Shown in pieces: positions 13,002 to 27,002 of a DNA stretch of 64,000 bases. The position numbers and the translations under genes were made by a program. Location: assembly GCA_018524725.1 (NCBI GenBank), contig JAEUWP010000138.1, forward strand, positions 62,001-126,000, written 5' to 3'. The stretch comes from Podaxis mareebaensis. Lineage: Eukaryota; Basidiomycota; Agaricomycetes; Agaricales; Agaricaceae. The notes below the pieces were generated by a model, which saw only the letters and a program-made list of their open reading frames with translations, searched no databases and was not told the origin of the DNA. How positions within the stretch are numbered: position 1 is the stretch's first letter; every line of letters starts with the position of its first letter.

Positions 13002-13483
13002 TGGGAAATCCGTCTTGGTATCTACACTCCTTTGGCCGTTTCTTCTTTTTCCTACCCTATGCTCCACCTTGACTGGTGGACCTAGATACCTCGCTCGTTT
13101 TGGTCTTCTTTTTGCCTGAACTTCAATTACTTTCTTTTATATCTGTACTCTACCCACCCCCGCCGATTCACGTTCTCATTATATATAGTATCACACGGAC
13201 GACTTTATTCGCGGTACTCATTATACCCCTACTGCATGGAAATGCACAGATGAAATCTTTTTCTTTTTTCTTTTTTGTATTAACTGCTAACTTTTGGATT
13301 GTTGGCGAAAGAAAATGAATGTTTTCGTACGTGATTGAACAATGAATGCATATACAAGATCAAACTTGGATAAATTGAGAACACGTGAGAGAACCCCGAA
13401 CTAGGGTTAGCAAAGTTTACCACACGGGTGTCCTTGAGCGTCCTCTCGAGTCCTGAGGCACGTCGCAGAGGCTGTCGACCACA
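13002..13483. other. Intergenic between RhoGAP and symplekin
   Basis: Holds the T-rich 3' flank of the RhoGAP gene and the short symplekin promoter. An E-box CACGTG lies at 13382-13387, about 100 bp before the symplekin ATG. Nothing else is recognised. Confidence 0.4.
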
Positions 13484-16400
13484 ATGGCTACAACCCCGGT
13501 CGATCCTCTCCAGCTGCTACAGGCTGCCTTGACAGCCCCAGAGAATACAAAAGAACAAGCTGACCTCCTTGCCTCTCTCCGTGAAACTCTTGAACTCCAT
13601 CCCGCCCCCATTCCGATTCTCGTACATACACTCATCAGCAAGGTCGTGAATGCAGAGGACTCACTGCTGAAAAGATGGGTTCTTGACTTGCTACATTTTG
13701 CGCTCGGCCGCTCGACGCTGTCTATTGACCAACGTACTCAGAGTTCGTCGCCATTCAGTCTCCTCTATTCTTGACCCAAGTATCAATTCCGTCCCATTTG
13801 ACAGTGGCTTTGCAACTTCTCGATCCACTCGCGCAGCTGCTCAATGATCCTGTTAATCACTTCGTTAAAGTCAGCATTCAGTGCTTGACCACTGTATATC
13901 CCCTGCTCTTTCGTCATTTGTGAGTCGAAGCGCGTCTTGACTGCCATCTCTGAGCTCACACGACTATCACAGGTGTATCAATCGGAGTAACCCCGCCCCA
14001 TGGCATACCCTAACGTCCTGCAAGAACCGGATAATCGAAATGGTGCGGTCGCCAATGGCGAATGTTGGGGTGAAACTGTCGGCTATGAAATTCGTGCAGC
14101 GCGTGATCCTCGTCCAAACGCGTGGTGTCCAGGATCCTAGGGTAGTTATCTATAAACCATCTCTAGCAATAGAGACCTGTATCCCTGAATTATCTGTGCA
14201 ATTTACAGCTTCAGAAACCGAACGACCCAAACATCTCGTTCTGTCCAGTTGACCATCCGTTCATACCTGCTGCGAAACTTGAGGCCGAGGGACAGAAGCT
14301 GTTGGAAGGGTTGATTGTGACATTGTATTCAAGCCAGTGAGTAAGAACACATTATACCTTTCCTCGTCGAAGTTGACGGTCTTGGATAGGGATGTAGACC
14401 TACTTTCCGCTATGCTCAGCAGTTGGGGCGCTCTCGCAAAGCAGCGACCGGGCGTCCTGCAAACTTTGATACCTGCGCTCAGATCATGGACGCCAGCGGC
14501 ATTGGAGAACCTGTCTGCGTCGAATATCAAGAGTGTGGAGAAGGCACTTAGGATTCTACTTGTTCATATCAACCGGTACGTCCGATACCAGCTCACGCCT
14601 TAGAACCCAATATCTGACTATCCTTTTAGCAACTGCGTGCCGAGCAATAGCCCCCTTAGCGTACAAATCAACGAGGCTTTGAATGTGCAAGCCCAACGCA
14701 TGGACGAGGCTGCGCGGGAAGAGAAGCGACGAAAACTTGCACTTCAAGCCGGTCTTGATGGGCGAAAGCGATCCGCTTCGACACCAGCAGAGCAGCCCAC
14801 GGACCCCAAACGCCCGAAACTCGAGCCCGATGTTCCAAACACATCTAATCTTGCTTCCACGCTCGCCGCTTTTGATTTCACGTCCCTTCCTCCCTCCTTG
14901 ATCACTGACCTCATTATTGCCAACCTCGAAGCCTTCACTGAACCTGTACTGGAGGCCCTTGTTCAGCAACATCGGCAACAACGTGGACTTGGATCAATAC
15001 CTCCTGCCCCGATATCAACAGCTGTTGCTTCATCCTCCACTCTCCCCTCGAATATCCCCACGGGTCCCCGAAAACTCGTCGCTCAGCATGCTGTGGAGCG
15101 AGGATCGACGCCACCTTCACGATCTACTCCCCCTACCGTCAAAGTGGAAGAACCAGTCGATCCTCTTCAAATGGATATTGACCAGGAAGAGCTTGAATTC
15201 GAACCGGAGACTTTGAATGCTCAAGTTTGTGCTATTGGATCTTGTAGGACATGATCCCCAACTGACCTATTTGTTATAGCTCTCAGGCAATGAATCCGCC
15301 ATTGAAGAAGAACAACCTGCTGCCGAATTTGAATTTGATGGTCTACAAGCCATCGAATTCAAGCTCCCTCCACCCCAAGACCTATCAGAAAGCGACCGCA
15401 TGGATCTAATTACCAGTTCCGTTGCGCGTATATGGACCGGAGCAGATGAACTTCCCGTAGATTCATCGCAGGTTAGCGGGGCTTCGGCGAGTGAGGTATG
15501 GATGCTGTTATTAGTGCGGATGATCACGCGTGTCGCACAACCACCAGTAGAAGAGGACGCAGAAGAGGATGGCAAGGAGCAGGTTGTTCACGATTTCTAT
15601 GCGCGTCAGGATCAGCTTCGGCAGAAGTTGTGTGACTATATTATGGCTGATTTTCCTTCAAGGTATGTAACTGTCGTATCTGATATGGCCGGTTTTTGAC
15701 CCAAAGGCCACAGAGTGCGACTCGCTACCACTTGGATGAACGAAGAATGGTATAACGATCAAATACATTCTGAGCAGGATAATAATTGGGTGGGTCAAAT
15801 GCAACTTCTCCCTATACCTGCTTTCCGTGGCACTGACTCTGCACTTAGCGGCCGAATTATGATATCTGGTTAAACCAGATTGTAGCATCTTATCAAACGC
15901 TCCTGGACGGAAGGGACAGGACCTTCTCAAGGTTCCTTCTAGATCTTCCTGCCATTCCTCCTGACGTTCTGGGTCTATTGCGGGACTTGTGTGTTGACGA
16001 GTCAAGGTAACATGTGATTTAACCAAATGTCTCTGAACTCTATTAAATTTACCCACAGTGATAAAGTAACCATTGGCTTCATCACCCTTCGAGGTCTAGT
16101 ATTACAACGGCCATCGTTGAGGTCTGAAGCACTGAATATTCTTCTCGAGCTCACAACGCATCCAGGTAGGCCTCTCCTTGATGTCATACTTGATGTAAAC
16201 CAAATCTCGACCACGCTCAGATAAAAAGACAAGGGCCGCTGCCATCAACGTCGTGAAAGCATGGGTACCGCATATACAACCCATGGACTCAATGATTCGT
16301 GAATTTGCTTTGCAAATGTTACGCAAGCTTCAGCACAAACGCGCCAATGGACACGCTAAGCCCCGAAAGGAGCAGGAAGAAACACCGGATGTTACTATGG

Positions 16401-17923
16401 AAGATATCGGGCTTCCAAAAGAGAATGGCATCCACGCAGAAGGACAGGACCGAGTTGTCGAGAAAGACAACACGGAAGAGGAACCATCTGTCGCGCTGGC
16501 TAATGATGATCATGATATGGAGGGTGTCAAAGAAGAGGCAATGGAAGATGGACAATCGCCTGACGAGGATCTAGTCCAAACACCATATTTACCGGAGCGT
16601 ATAGAGCTCCCCGCCCAGAAGGCCCAAGTTCTGCAACACGTCGAGCTTCTGTTTGCGCTGTCGGTCAAGGTTCCCGAATTCCTGGAAGAGTAAGTTCCTG
16701 TCATTTTTCACCCCTCACTTTTCTTTTTTCATCTGACTGGACACAGGTTATTCCATGCCTATGGCCAAATGGATATTACGGTGCAGGAAGCCATTCAAGA
16801 TCTCATCACTGCGTTGATCAAGTCACTTGGACCGAATAACGGCAAGTTGCTGACGCTCATGCGTCAGCTCCCTTCTGGTGCTGAGTCACTTGCTCTGCGC
16901 GTCCTTACGATCTTCACGGAGCATGGCCGAGCGAACGCCACACTTGTTGCTTTAGTCAAAGCGCTGATCAACGAACGGGATCTCGATGCTCGTTTCCTCA
17001 TCCCAATCATCGCTGAGATGGACAGGGTATGTTATTTTTGGTTGCGTGGCCACAACGGAACTAATCGTCTAATTTCAAATCCAATCACAAATAGGCGGAC
17101 ATTATCCGACATTTGCCTCGAATTGTTAAATCGATCCTGAATGGACAACCCGAGAATAAAAATATCATCCGGAATGTGTTCAGCTCTATTGTCGCCGTTC
17201 CTCCGTCGACGTTTGGAAGCGTCAGCTCGAATCTGCCACGAGTACGGCATAGCGAATTGCTCCCACCTGATCGGTTGATGGTGTTGTTGCACCAGTGTGA
17301 GAAGGAGATTGGGTTGAAGAGTGCAATGGAAGGTGTGTCTAGCCCTTGTATACATTATTGAGGGTAACTAACGTGCCCTATTCTCTTAGCGATAAGTATC
17401 TGCTTCTCTATGACGGATATCTTCCGCTCCGAGGTACTCGGTGCTGTCATGCAACAGCTTGTGGACGAGGCTGTATTACCCACATTGTTCCTGCGAACAG
17501 TAAGTTAAGAGATTCTGTGGAGTCAAGACAGTTGATCATTATTTTGTACAGGTAATTCAAGCAGTGACAACATACAAGACTTTAGTCGGGTTCGTGTCGA
17601 CGACCCTACTTTCACGTCTTATCACGAAGAAGATCTGGACGAATCCACCGTTGTGGGAAGGATTCATCCGCTGTGCGAAAGTGACTGCACCGTCAAGTTT
17701 CAACGCTCTATTGCAGTTGCCGAAGGACCAGCTGCGGGAGCTTGTTGATAAGCAGCCGAGTCTGAAGACGTCACTCCGAGACTATGTGACAAAAAGGGCA
17801 CCGAACAAAGCGCGCCTTGCTGGATTGTTGGATATATTTGGAGAAGCGGAAGACGGGACACCCTCCGCCCCTACGCCAGCCCAATCAGACGCCTCTCGGA
17901 CAGGATCACCCGCACCCTCCTGA
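13484..17923 (+). CDS. PTA1: Symplekin/Pta1, cleavage and polyadenylation scaffold
   Basis: Scaffold of the pre-mRNA 3'-end processing complex, linking cleavage factor, CPF/CPSF and the Ssu72 phosphatase. The N-terminus is HEAT-like helices (MATTPVDPLQLLQAALTA..., LLKRWVLDLLHFALG). The symplekin N-domain signature is visible as NIKSVEKALRILLVHINR followed by SVQINEALNVQAQRMDEAAR. An acidic, Pro-rich middle follows. The conserved C-terminal symplekin domain begins around 16580 (AQVLQHVELLFALSVKVPEF) and runs through LTIFTEHGRANATLVALVKA, PPSTFGSVSSNLPRVRHSEL, LPPDRLMVLLHQCEKEIGLK and TYKTLVGFVSTTLLSRL. It ends with a Ser/Pro/Thr tail at 17923. At least ten short introns. Family assignment rests on both N- and C-terminal domains; symbol follows yeast. 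Confidence 0.88.
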
Positions 17924-18353
17924 AGTCGCGTGTGTTTGGGCAACGGATTTTTGGATAATTATTAGTGCTTTCTATTACCTGTAATGCATTTAGATTAGGT
18001 CATTAGTCGCTGCGAACATGAGCGTTGTAATTGTAAGTCCCATCAGGTTTGGCGATGTTATGAAGCCATTTATCGGAAATCTGGTGTGGATCTATCAGAT
18101 GTCGAGGTATCTCGTGGCCTGGCAGGGTCGCTTGACGCCCATCGCGTCATTTCTCGTTGTGGTCATCTCCCTTTAACTGCGGCCACCGTGGTCAACCCCA
18201 GGTGCCGCTGACCATTGACTCAACCCCAGAGCCGAAAGCTGTTTACAACCTGTCACGTTCTCCTCACCCCCTGATACCCGCTGCTTTTATCCTTCATCCC
18301 CACTTATCTTCCCCGGACCTTGCTGTGCAGACTACAACAGCTTGCTCTAGCTC
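17924..18353. other. Intergenic between symplekin and MAPK
   Basis: 430 bp holding the symplekin 3' flank and the MAPK upstream region. A pyrimidine-rich stretch lies just before the MAPK ATG. No gene or clear regulatory motif seen. Confidence 0.4.
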
Positions 18354-21159
<2,806 letters not shown>

Positions 21160-21335
21160 ACCTTATGATCATTTAGAGTGCATATATAATATTATCTGGG
21201 GTGCGAGATGCGGGCTTGTAATAAGTATAATGGATACATCGATGGGCAATACAAACGTTGATTATGGGTATTCTCTAAGAGGTTCTGGTATGAAGTGGGA
21301 CGCAGAGTGTTTCAAAGAACCATGACTACAAGGAA

Positions 21336-22474
21336 TTAATCACCGAGGATGTCTTTGATTCCTGTAGAGGATGGTGAATCTCTGTCCGTCCAAGATATAT
21401 TATGGGAACTTACTATCAATTATGTCTAGGTAGGCTGTTGTGGCAGGGCTGTCCGGGTATTCATCCAAGAAACTGACACCGTAGTCTGCACTTTTGCCAA
21501 TTCGGGGGTCAAGAGGGACAGCACCAAGGAACTCAATTCCTGTCTCTTCCGCCAACCGTCTTCCGCCTCCCGTACTGGGCTTGAAGATCTGTGATTCCGT
21601 TTTGCAATTCGGACACACGAATCCTGACATGTTCTCCACAAGACCAATGATCCGAATCCCCACCTTCCTGCAGAAATCGATTTCTCGCCTGACATCCTGC
21701 AACGCGACTTCCTGAGGAGTTGTGATCAACACGGCGCCATCAATTCCACTCTCCTTCAAATACTGCACTATACTGAGGTGTTCATCGGAGGTTCCAGGAG
21801 GTGTGTCGACGATCAGATAGTCCAAGTCTCCCCAATCGACGTCTTTGAGGAACTGGCTTATAAGGCCATTTTTCTTTGGACCACGCCACATGATAGCGTC
21901 TTTGGATGTGGGTAGCATGAATCCGACAGACATGACGCCAAGATTGTCTTGGACGTAGACTGGCGACCAGCCGGAGGAAGATGAGTGGACCTGTTCGGAT
22001 GCGATGCCGAGGATTGTAGGGATGGATGGGCCGCAGATGTCGACGTCCATTATTCCAGTCTAATGGGAAATGGTCAGTCTTGTTACCATCGTGAGATGTG
22101 GCGTTATGAAGCACACCTGAACGTCCTCATCGACTGCGAAAGCCCAACCTAATTGAGCGGTAAATGTAGACTTGCCAACACCACCCTTGCCTGATAGGAC
22201 TAGGATTTTATGTTTGACATTGGTCATGCGCTCTTTGATCAGTGGCAGGGAGGGGTCTGGGAGTTTGGTTGCTCCCGAGGCGCATACTTCCTGGTTTGCG
22301 CATCCGGCACAGGCTTCAGACTTGCCTGCGAGTTCGGATTCTGTGCCCTAACAAAGATGTGAGATTTTTGTTTCAACTTTGGGTAAATGACCACGTTACA
22401 GGACAATGTTCTGGCGCGTTTGCGGGCACGGATAGAGGATTTGGAACGCTTGGAGGAACTTGGACCGCAATCAT
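21336..22474 (-). CDS. NBP35: Nbp35-type P-loop ATPase, cytosolic Fe-S cluster scaffold
   Basis: Builds 4Fe-4S clusters on the cytosolic scaffold Nbp35-Cfd1 for transfer to cytosolic and nuclear proteins. The start at 22474 ([12 protein letters not shown]) leads into the N-terminal ferredoxin-like cluster site, C-x13-C-x2-C-x5-C ([15 protein letters not shown], then CAGC and CANQEVC), the mark of Nbp35 as opposed to Cfd1. Next are the deviant Walker [53 protein letters not shown], and the bridging CPNC in [15 protein letters not shown] 52-nt intron (21362-21413) is proposed near the end, so that the protein finishes IIDRIKDILGD at 21336; without splicing it would read IIDSKFP and stop at 21400. 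The spliced form looks more like the family. Convergent with the MAPK gene. Confidence 0.93.
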
Positions 22475-22572
22475 GGAGGTAGTATGAGTTAGAGAGGTAT
22501 TACTGCAATATGAGCGATGACTAAGGCTAATTAGTAGAATTATCTAGTCTATTTGTCTATGTTTGCCCTCAG

Positions 22573-23619
22573 TCACACCTCCCAGCATCCCTCTCCTCCA
22601 GAAATGCGATCCAACCACTGCTTCTGTCCTTCAACGTAGTCATGTGCCCTCGAATATGGCCATACCCAAGGCGACTCTTTAAATAATGCAATCCGCGAAT
22701 CCTCACTCGCGCATTTTTCTAGCTCGCGCAACGCCGAATGCCGTATCATGTACATCGTCCCGCACCTTCCCCTCGGCTGCGCAGGTCCAGGGTGCAGCAA
22801 AATACGCTGCAACGTTCCTGGAAAATGTGGTCTCCTGCTTTGCCATTCCTCCTCATCCTCGTCGTCCCCAAAATCTAGCTCTCCTCTTCTTTCTGAGCCT
22901 GGCTTTGAGGTTAATAGCTGCCGCAAGAACGTCCTGCTCGACTCGATGTATCCATCCGCACATTGGATCCTTAAGTGCGTTAGGTACGGCGCGTAATGCC
23001 TAACAGCAAGATACGTCCGATCGTTCACGCACGTGAATACATCCGTCAGATACAACCTCCGGAGTGACGGTATAGGCGGGTACAACGTATCGTAGAACTC
23101 GTCGTTGCAATCATAGTGGTCATGGAATGGTCCTTGTATCGTCAACTCCTCCAGGACCGGAAAGACCATAGGGAAGAATATCTCTTCGCGGTAAAAATTC
23201 ATAACAATGTGGAGGATCCGTATGGAGGGTGCGACGAATTCAAGGATGCGATACATGTCGGCTAGGATATCATGATGCTCGCTGGGGTCGGGCTTAGTGC
23301 CATGTACTTGGAGAGGGGATGGAGGGGGTGTTCGGAGGGGTCCTTTCTGGATGTACTCCAGCATGTTGGGTTCAGGTTTGAATGTCGACATGAACATGTG
23401 TTTGACGCGACGGCATTCGGGGTCGGCAGCCAACATTTCTGCGAACTTGGCTATGGAACATTTCCCTGCAAGTGTGACAGAATAGTACTGGTAGGGTTTA
23501 GATACTGCGTAGATGTATCTCGAAACGAGAGTCAGTGACCTTCCAGTTTGGCCGCCGTCGTTGCAACACAGTTCGAATATTTTACCCCAAACTTCAGCAG
23601 GTACGTCGAGTGCAGCCAT
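22573..23619 (-). CDS. F-box-like hypothetical protein
   Basis: Single-exon gene of 348 residues beginning MAALDVPAEVWGKIFELCC, which fits the short F-box-like helix (LPxEVxxxIF) that opens many Agaricomycete proteins, followed by SLTLVSRYIYAVSKPYQYYS. The rest is leucine-patterned (VFPVLEELTIQGPFHDHYD, IPSLRRLYLTDVF, YAPYLTHLRIQC), suggesting irregular LRR-like repeats of a substrate-recruiting F-box protein. There is an acidic stretch DFGDDEDEEEW. The family is expanded and fast-evolving in mushrooms; substrate unknown. Head of the gene faces the S15 3' end. Confidence 0.72.
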   Translation of the reverse strand: MAALDVPAEVWGKIFELCCNDGGQTGRSLTLVSRYIYAVSKPYQYYSVTLAGKCSIAKFAEMLAADPECRRVKHMFMSTFKPEPNMLEYIQKGPLRTPPPSPLQVHGTKPDPSEHHDILADMYRILEFVAPSIRILHIVMNFYREEIFFPMVFPVLEELTIQGPFHDHYDCNDEFYDTLYPPIPSLRRLYLTDVFTCVNDRTYLAVRHYAPYLTHLRIQCADGYIESSRTFLRQLLTSKPGSERRGELDFGDDEDEEEWQSRRPHFPGTLQRILLHPGPAQPRGRCGTMYMIRHSALRELEKCASEDSRIALFKESPWVWPYSRAHDYVEGQKQWLDRISGGEGCWEV

Positions 23620-24144
23620 TAGTTGCGAATGGCGAATTCGAGGTATAGAGGTATAATCAAGGATAAGCCAATGTAAGGAGTGGACAGGAGGAAGGACAGG
23701 GGTTAAAAGCTTCGAGCATACGAAACACTGAAGCTCAGAAACGAAGAGAAGTAGAGTTGTACTTCGCCTTCCCCAAATAGGTATATGTACATTAGAGCGT
23801 GTCAGGGTCGAGGATTATGGCAGTTGCACTGACAACTGAAAAAGTTCAAAAGACAACTGCAGGCACTCAATGACATAAAGCCTGGAGCTGCGCGGCCGAG
23901 TCGTACGAGAAGTTGACACACGAGACCCGAGAAGACGTGAGGTCCGATCTACAAGGCAAATTCCTTGCTGGTTCACCGGGGTGACTTCGTACAGTGCAGG
24001 GGAGAGAAGAAACGAAATCATAACAGGTGCCCATAAGCATAGCGTTGCATGGTACTGCTTTTGTAGGGGAAATGCAGGCGAGGATGACAGTAGTCATAAT
24101 AGCGAAAATGTACATAACATGACCCTTCCCAAATGACGAAACCT
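23620..24144. other. Intergenic between S15 3' end and F-box-like gene
   Basis: 525 bp. Holds the S15 3' UTR and the promoter of the F-box-like gene. Only short open frames without motifs are present. Confidence 0.4.
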
Positions 24145-25147
24145 TTATTTGAGGGGGATGCTATAAAGACAACAATGGTAAGACGCCAACACTGACGGGT
24201 AACAGAATCAAAGACGCACAATCGGGATGCTGGTTAAGTGATGGCGGCGAGGATGAGAATCCAGTTTTTCGGATGGACGAGTAGAGGAGTAAGGACTTAC
24301 AGTGTGTGGCACCAATCTAGATAGGAGCATATATTAGCGTGAATGTAATGAAAAGACGAGGCATTACTTACACCAGGACGACCGTGCTTAACGGGCCTGT
24401 ACGAGCATGAGAACTCGCCGAGATAGTGGCCAGTCATCTCGGGTTTGATCTCAACAGAGTTGAAGACCTGATATGTGTAGATTAGTCGAAAGTGCCAGTA
24501 TATGGATGGGTCAAGGGGATGGAGGAGTGGGGCGAAACCAGACGAAGCTAATACTGGAGGGAGCTCATCTCAATGCCTGAAACGCTTGATCCACCAAGCA
24601 ACCCCCGTACCCTTTCCCCAATTCCCATCTGTCACATTTCAGAACTTCACCCACCTTGCCGTTGTAAATGCCAACAACACTGCCAATCATTTCGGGAACG
24701 ATGATCATATCACGGAGGTGGGTCTTGACGACAGCGGGCTTCTCATTGGGGGGAGCCTCCTTCTTGGCCTTGCGCAGCTTCTTGATGAGACCCATGGGGC
24801 GGCGCTTGAGACCGCGCTGGAACCGGCGGCGAGCACGGGCGTGGACGAGCTATCGAGATTCCTTTGAGCGTTTTGATTTTGACGAGTTAACATGGGTGGC
24901 ACATACTTCAACAAACTGTCGGGGTTTGATTAGCGATATTTCCAGACTGGTAACAGCTGTATACACGCACCTCCTCGTTGCTCAGGTCCAAGAGCTTGTC
25001 GAGCTCAATACCCCGGTAGGAGAAGGTACGGAAGGTCCTCCTCTTCTTGAGGTCGGCGGCGACTTGGGGGTCAGTGACATCAGCCTATTCCGTGCGATCA
25101 GCACTTCTTTCTCTCAAGACAGTCGAGCGACATAGTTTCCTTACCAT
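24145..25147 (-). CDS. RPS15: 40S ribosomal protein S15 (uS19)
   Basis: Component of the small-subunit head, contacting the A-site and helix 33 region. Hand splicing gives eight exons: 25145-25147 (ATG alone), 24971-25084, 24907-24915 (9 nt), 24655-24849, 24372-24467, 24301-24316 (16 nt), 24220-24229 (10 nt) and 24145-24160. The total is 459 nt, or 152 residues, the usual length. Landmarks: [114 protein letters not shown]. Every junction keeps frame and matches the conserved protein. Divergent from the P2 gene across 407 bp, so two ribosomal-protein genes may share a promoter. Confidence 0.96.
24220..24316 (-). other. 16-nt and 10-nt microexons in RPS15
   Basis: Exons 24301-24316 (ATTGGTGCCACACACT) and 24220-24229 (CATCCCGATT), each between AG and GT on the minus strand. 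With the last exon they encode IGATHSSRFIPLK, the nearly invariant S15 C-terminus. Confidence 0.88.
24907..24915 (-). other. 9-nt microexon (Phe-Val-Glu) in RPS15
   Basis: TTTGTTGAA between CCGACAG and GTATGT on the minus strand. It restores [16 protein letters not shown]; the yeast orthologue has a similar EDFVKLAPAR stretch. Skipping would keep frame but delete three residues. Confidence 0.85.
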
Positions 25148-25554
25148 GATTGCGATTTTTCGAGTCTTGAGGGCGACGACGGCGGTCGAGGAGGCTTGGT
25201 TTTGGGGACTACGAGCACGGTATGACTGTGGAAAAGGAAACTTGTGGCTGGAAGAGCGTGGGATCGTATTACGTAATTACTGTACAGTTGCGGTCCCGCA
25301 CAACACACACGATGTGGACTTAGTCATTTCTATCTGTCCGATAAAAACTTGCTGACGGTAGAATCCACAAGTCTTCCTCGGATTAAAAGGTGTGTCTTTG
25401 TGAGGCAGTATCTGAAAGGATTGTGTGTTGACGAAATTCGCAGCGATTTGTGGCTATCGTACTCCTACACTCCTCAAAAGTCTTCCATTCTACTTGATCT
25501 AAAGTATGGCGCCTACTTGTCGCGAGGATATCCCTCTGAATAAGGTCGATATAG
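25148..25554. promoter_or_regulatory. Divergent promoter region of RPS15 and RPLP2
   Basis: 407 bp between two ribosomal-protein start codons. Pyrimidine-rich tracts precede the P2 start. No TATA box or named ribosomal-protein element could be assigned. Shared control is inferred from layout. Confidence 0.5.
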
Positions 25555-26058
25555 ATGCGTTACATCGCTGCTTACCTTCTCCTCCAAATTGCTGGTGTTG
25601 CCGAGCCCGACGCTGCCGGCATTCAGAAGATTCTTGATGCCGCTGGTATTGAGGCCGACCAGGAGCGCCTCGACAAGCTCCTCACGGAGCTCAAGGGCAA
25701 GGACGTTAACGAGGTGGGTGGTTACATTTACCATGCGTTACTACAAATTCACGTATCCTGGCTATGTTAGTTGATTGCTGAGGGTAACAGCAAGCTTGCT
25801 TCCGTGAGTGTGGAATTGGGTTTTATACCGTAAGCCGCCACTGAAGGCATGTCTGTCTAGGTTCCCTCTGGTGGTGCCGTTGCTAGCGGCGGTGCTGCAC
25901 CCGCTGGAGGAGCGGCCCCTGCTGCCGAAGAGAAGAAGGAGGAGAAGGCTGAAGAGAAGGTTTGTTTGCGTCATAATGACCTATCCGTTTCGGAAGGACT
26001 AACACACGGCTTGCAGGAGGAATCGGACGACGACATGGGCTTCGGTCTCTTCGATTAA
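25555..26058 (+). CDS. RPLP2: 60S acidic ribosomal protein P2
   Basis: Lateral-stalk protein that recruits translation GTPases. About 112 residues from four exons. Exon 1 encodes [15 protein letters not shown]...[15 protein letters not shown], the helical dimerisation domain typical of P2 (P2 rather than P1 by the opening MRYIAAYLL). A 33-nt exon encodes [11 protein letters not shown]. The Ala/Gly hinge ([17 protein letters not shown]) and charged [10 protein letters not shown] segment follow, then the invariant tail [10 protein letters not shown], which binds elongation factors. Stop at 26056-26058. Introns are short with clear GT-AG ends. Confidence 0.96.
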
Positions 26059-27002
26059 AGGGTTGAGGCTTGTTGTGGAAAACATAGCGTCACGATTTTG
26101 TAACAGTAGTAGACTGTTGGGATCGTCGTGTTCCCTGATATTCTCACACGAATGCATGATGACAGGGACTGTGAGAAGAATGATTGAGGGTCAGGATGGA
26201 ACAAGGGCAGCGAGGGGGGGTCAGTGATGAAGACGAAGACGATCAAAACTCGGCGAGGCTAATTGGGTGTGATTGCGGGGGTGAGGGCCGAGATGGAGAT
26301 GTCCGGAAGGGACAGGGGCTATGGACAGGAACGGCCCAGGGCTGGAACCAGCCTGTTGATAGGCGTCTGCCAATTTGGGTACCGGCGGTGTGAGTGGCAG
26401 TGGAGCACGTGAGGCTCGGGACGCCCTCCGCTTCAAGGATCAGGGCGCGTTTAAAATCTCCTTGTTCTCTATTCGCTCCTCCGCCAATTTCCCTTACCCG
26501 CAATTTCGCGCGGTCACCCGTACGGCACTGAGAATTGCCAATGAGATATGCCGGCGGATTCCTGCCCAATCGGCAATTTGCGCAAATCGTGTGACATCGC
26601 TGGGACCGAAAACTAGTGTGACGGGGGGCCACAAGATCTAGACGGGTTCTCTGATCGTTGTCGATAATCCAAACTGTGCAACTTGGCTGGATATCTATAC
26701 ACGACACATTCGCATCTCCTGCCTTCCGCAGCCCCCTTTTTCACCCTCTAACGCCGTGCGGAATCTCGATTCTGATAGCTGGGCCCTGCATACCGACGGA
26801 CAAGTTCTTGATCTGGTTGTCGAGTGAATTCCAAATGCAGGCAACCCGGTGACGTTAGGTTTAGTTAGTTAGTTGAGTGACGGAAAGTCACGCCCTGTTC
26901 ATTCGACATTGCACTCCTTCGACACTTTCCGGGGCGAACCTACTTTCTTCCCTGAACACTCCTCCTCCTCTCGCTTTCGTATATAACTCTGGAGGCTCCC
27001 CC
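26059..27002. other. Intergenic between RPLP2 and Zn2Cys6 gene
   Basis: 944 bp. A minus-strand open frame of 154 codons (26243-26707) has no recognisable domain or splice partner. It is probably fortuitous. The rest should contain the P2 3' UTR and the promoter of the transcription factor. Confidence 0.4.

Noticed and set aside
26243..26707. 154-codon minus-strand open frame between RPLP2 and the Zn2Cys6 gene
   Set aside because: No recognisable motif, odd composition and no splice partner; probably fortuitous in a GC-rich promoter region.
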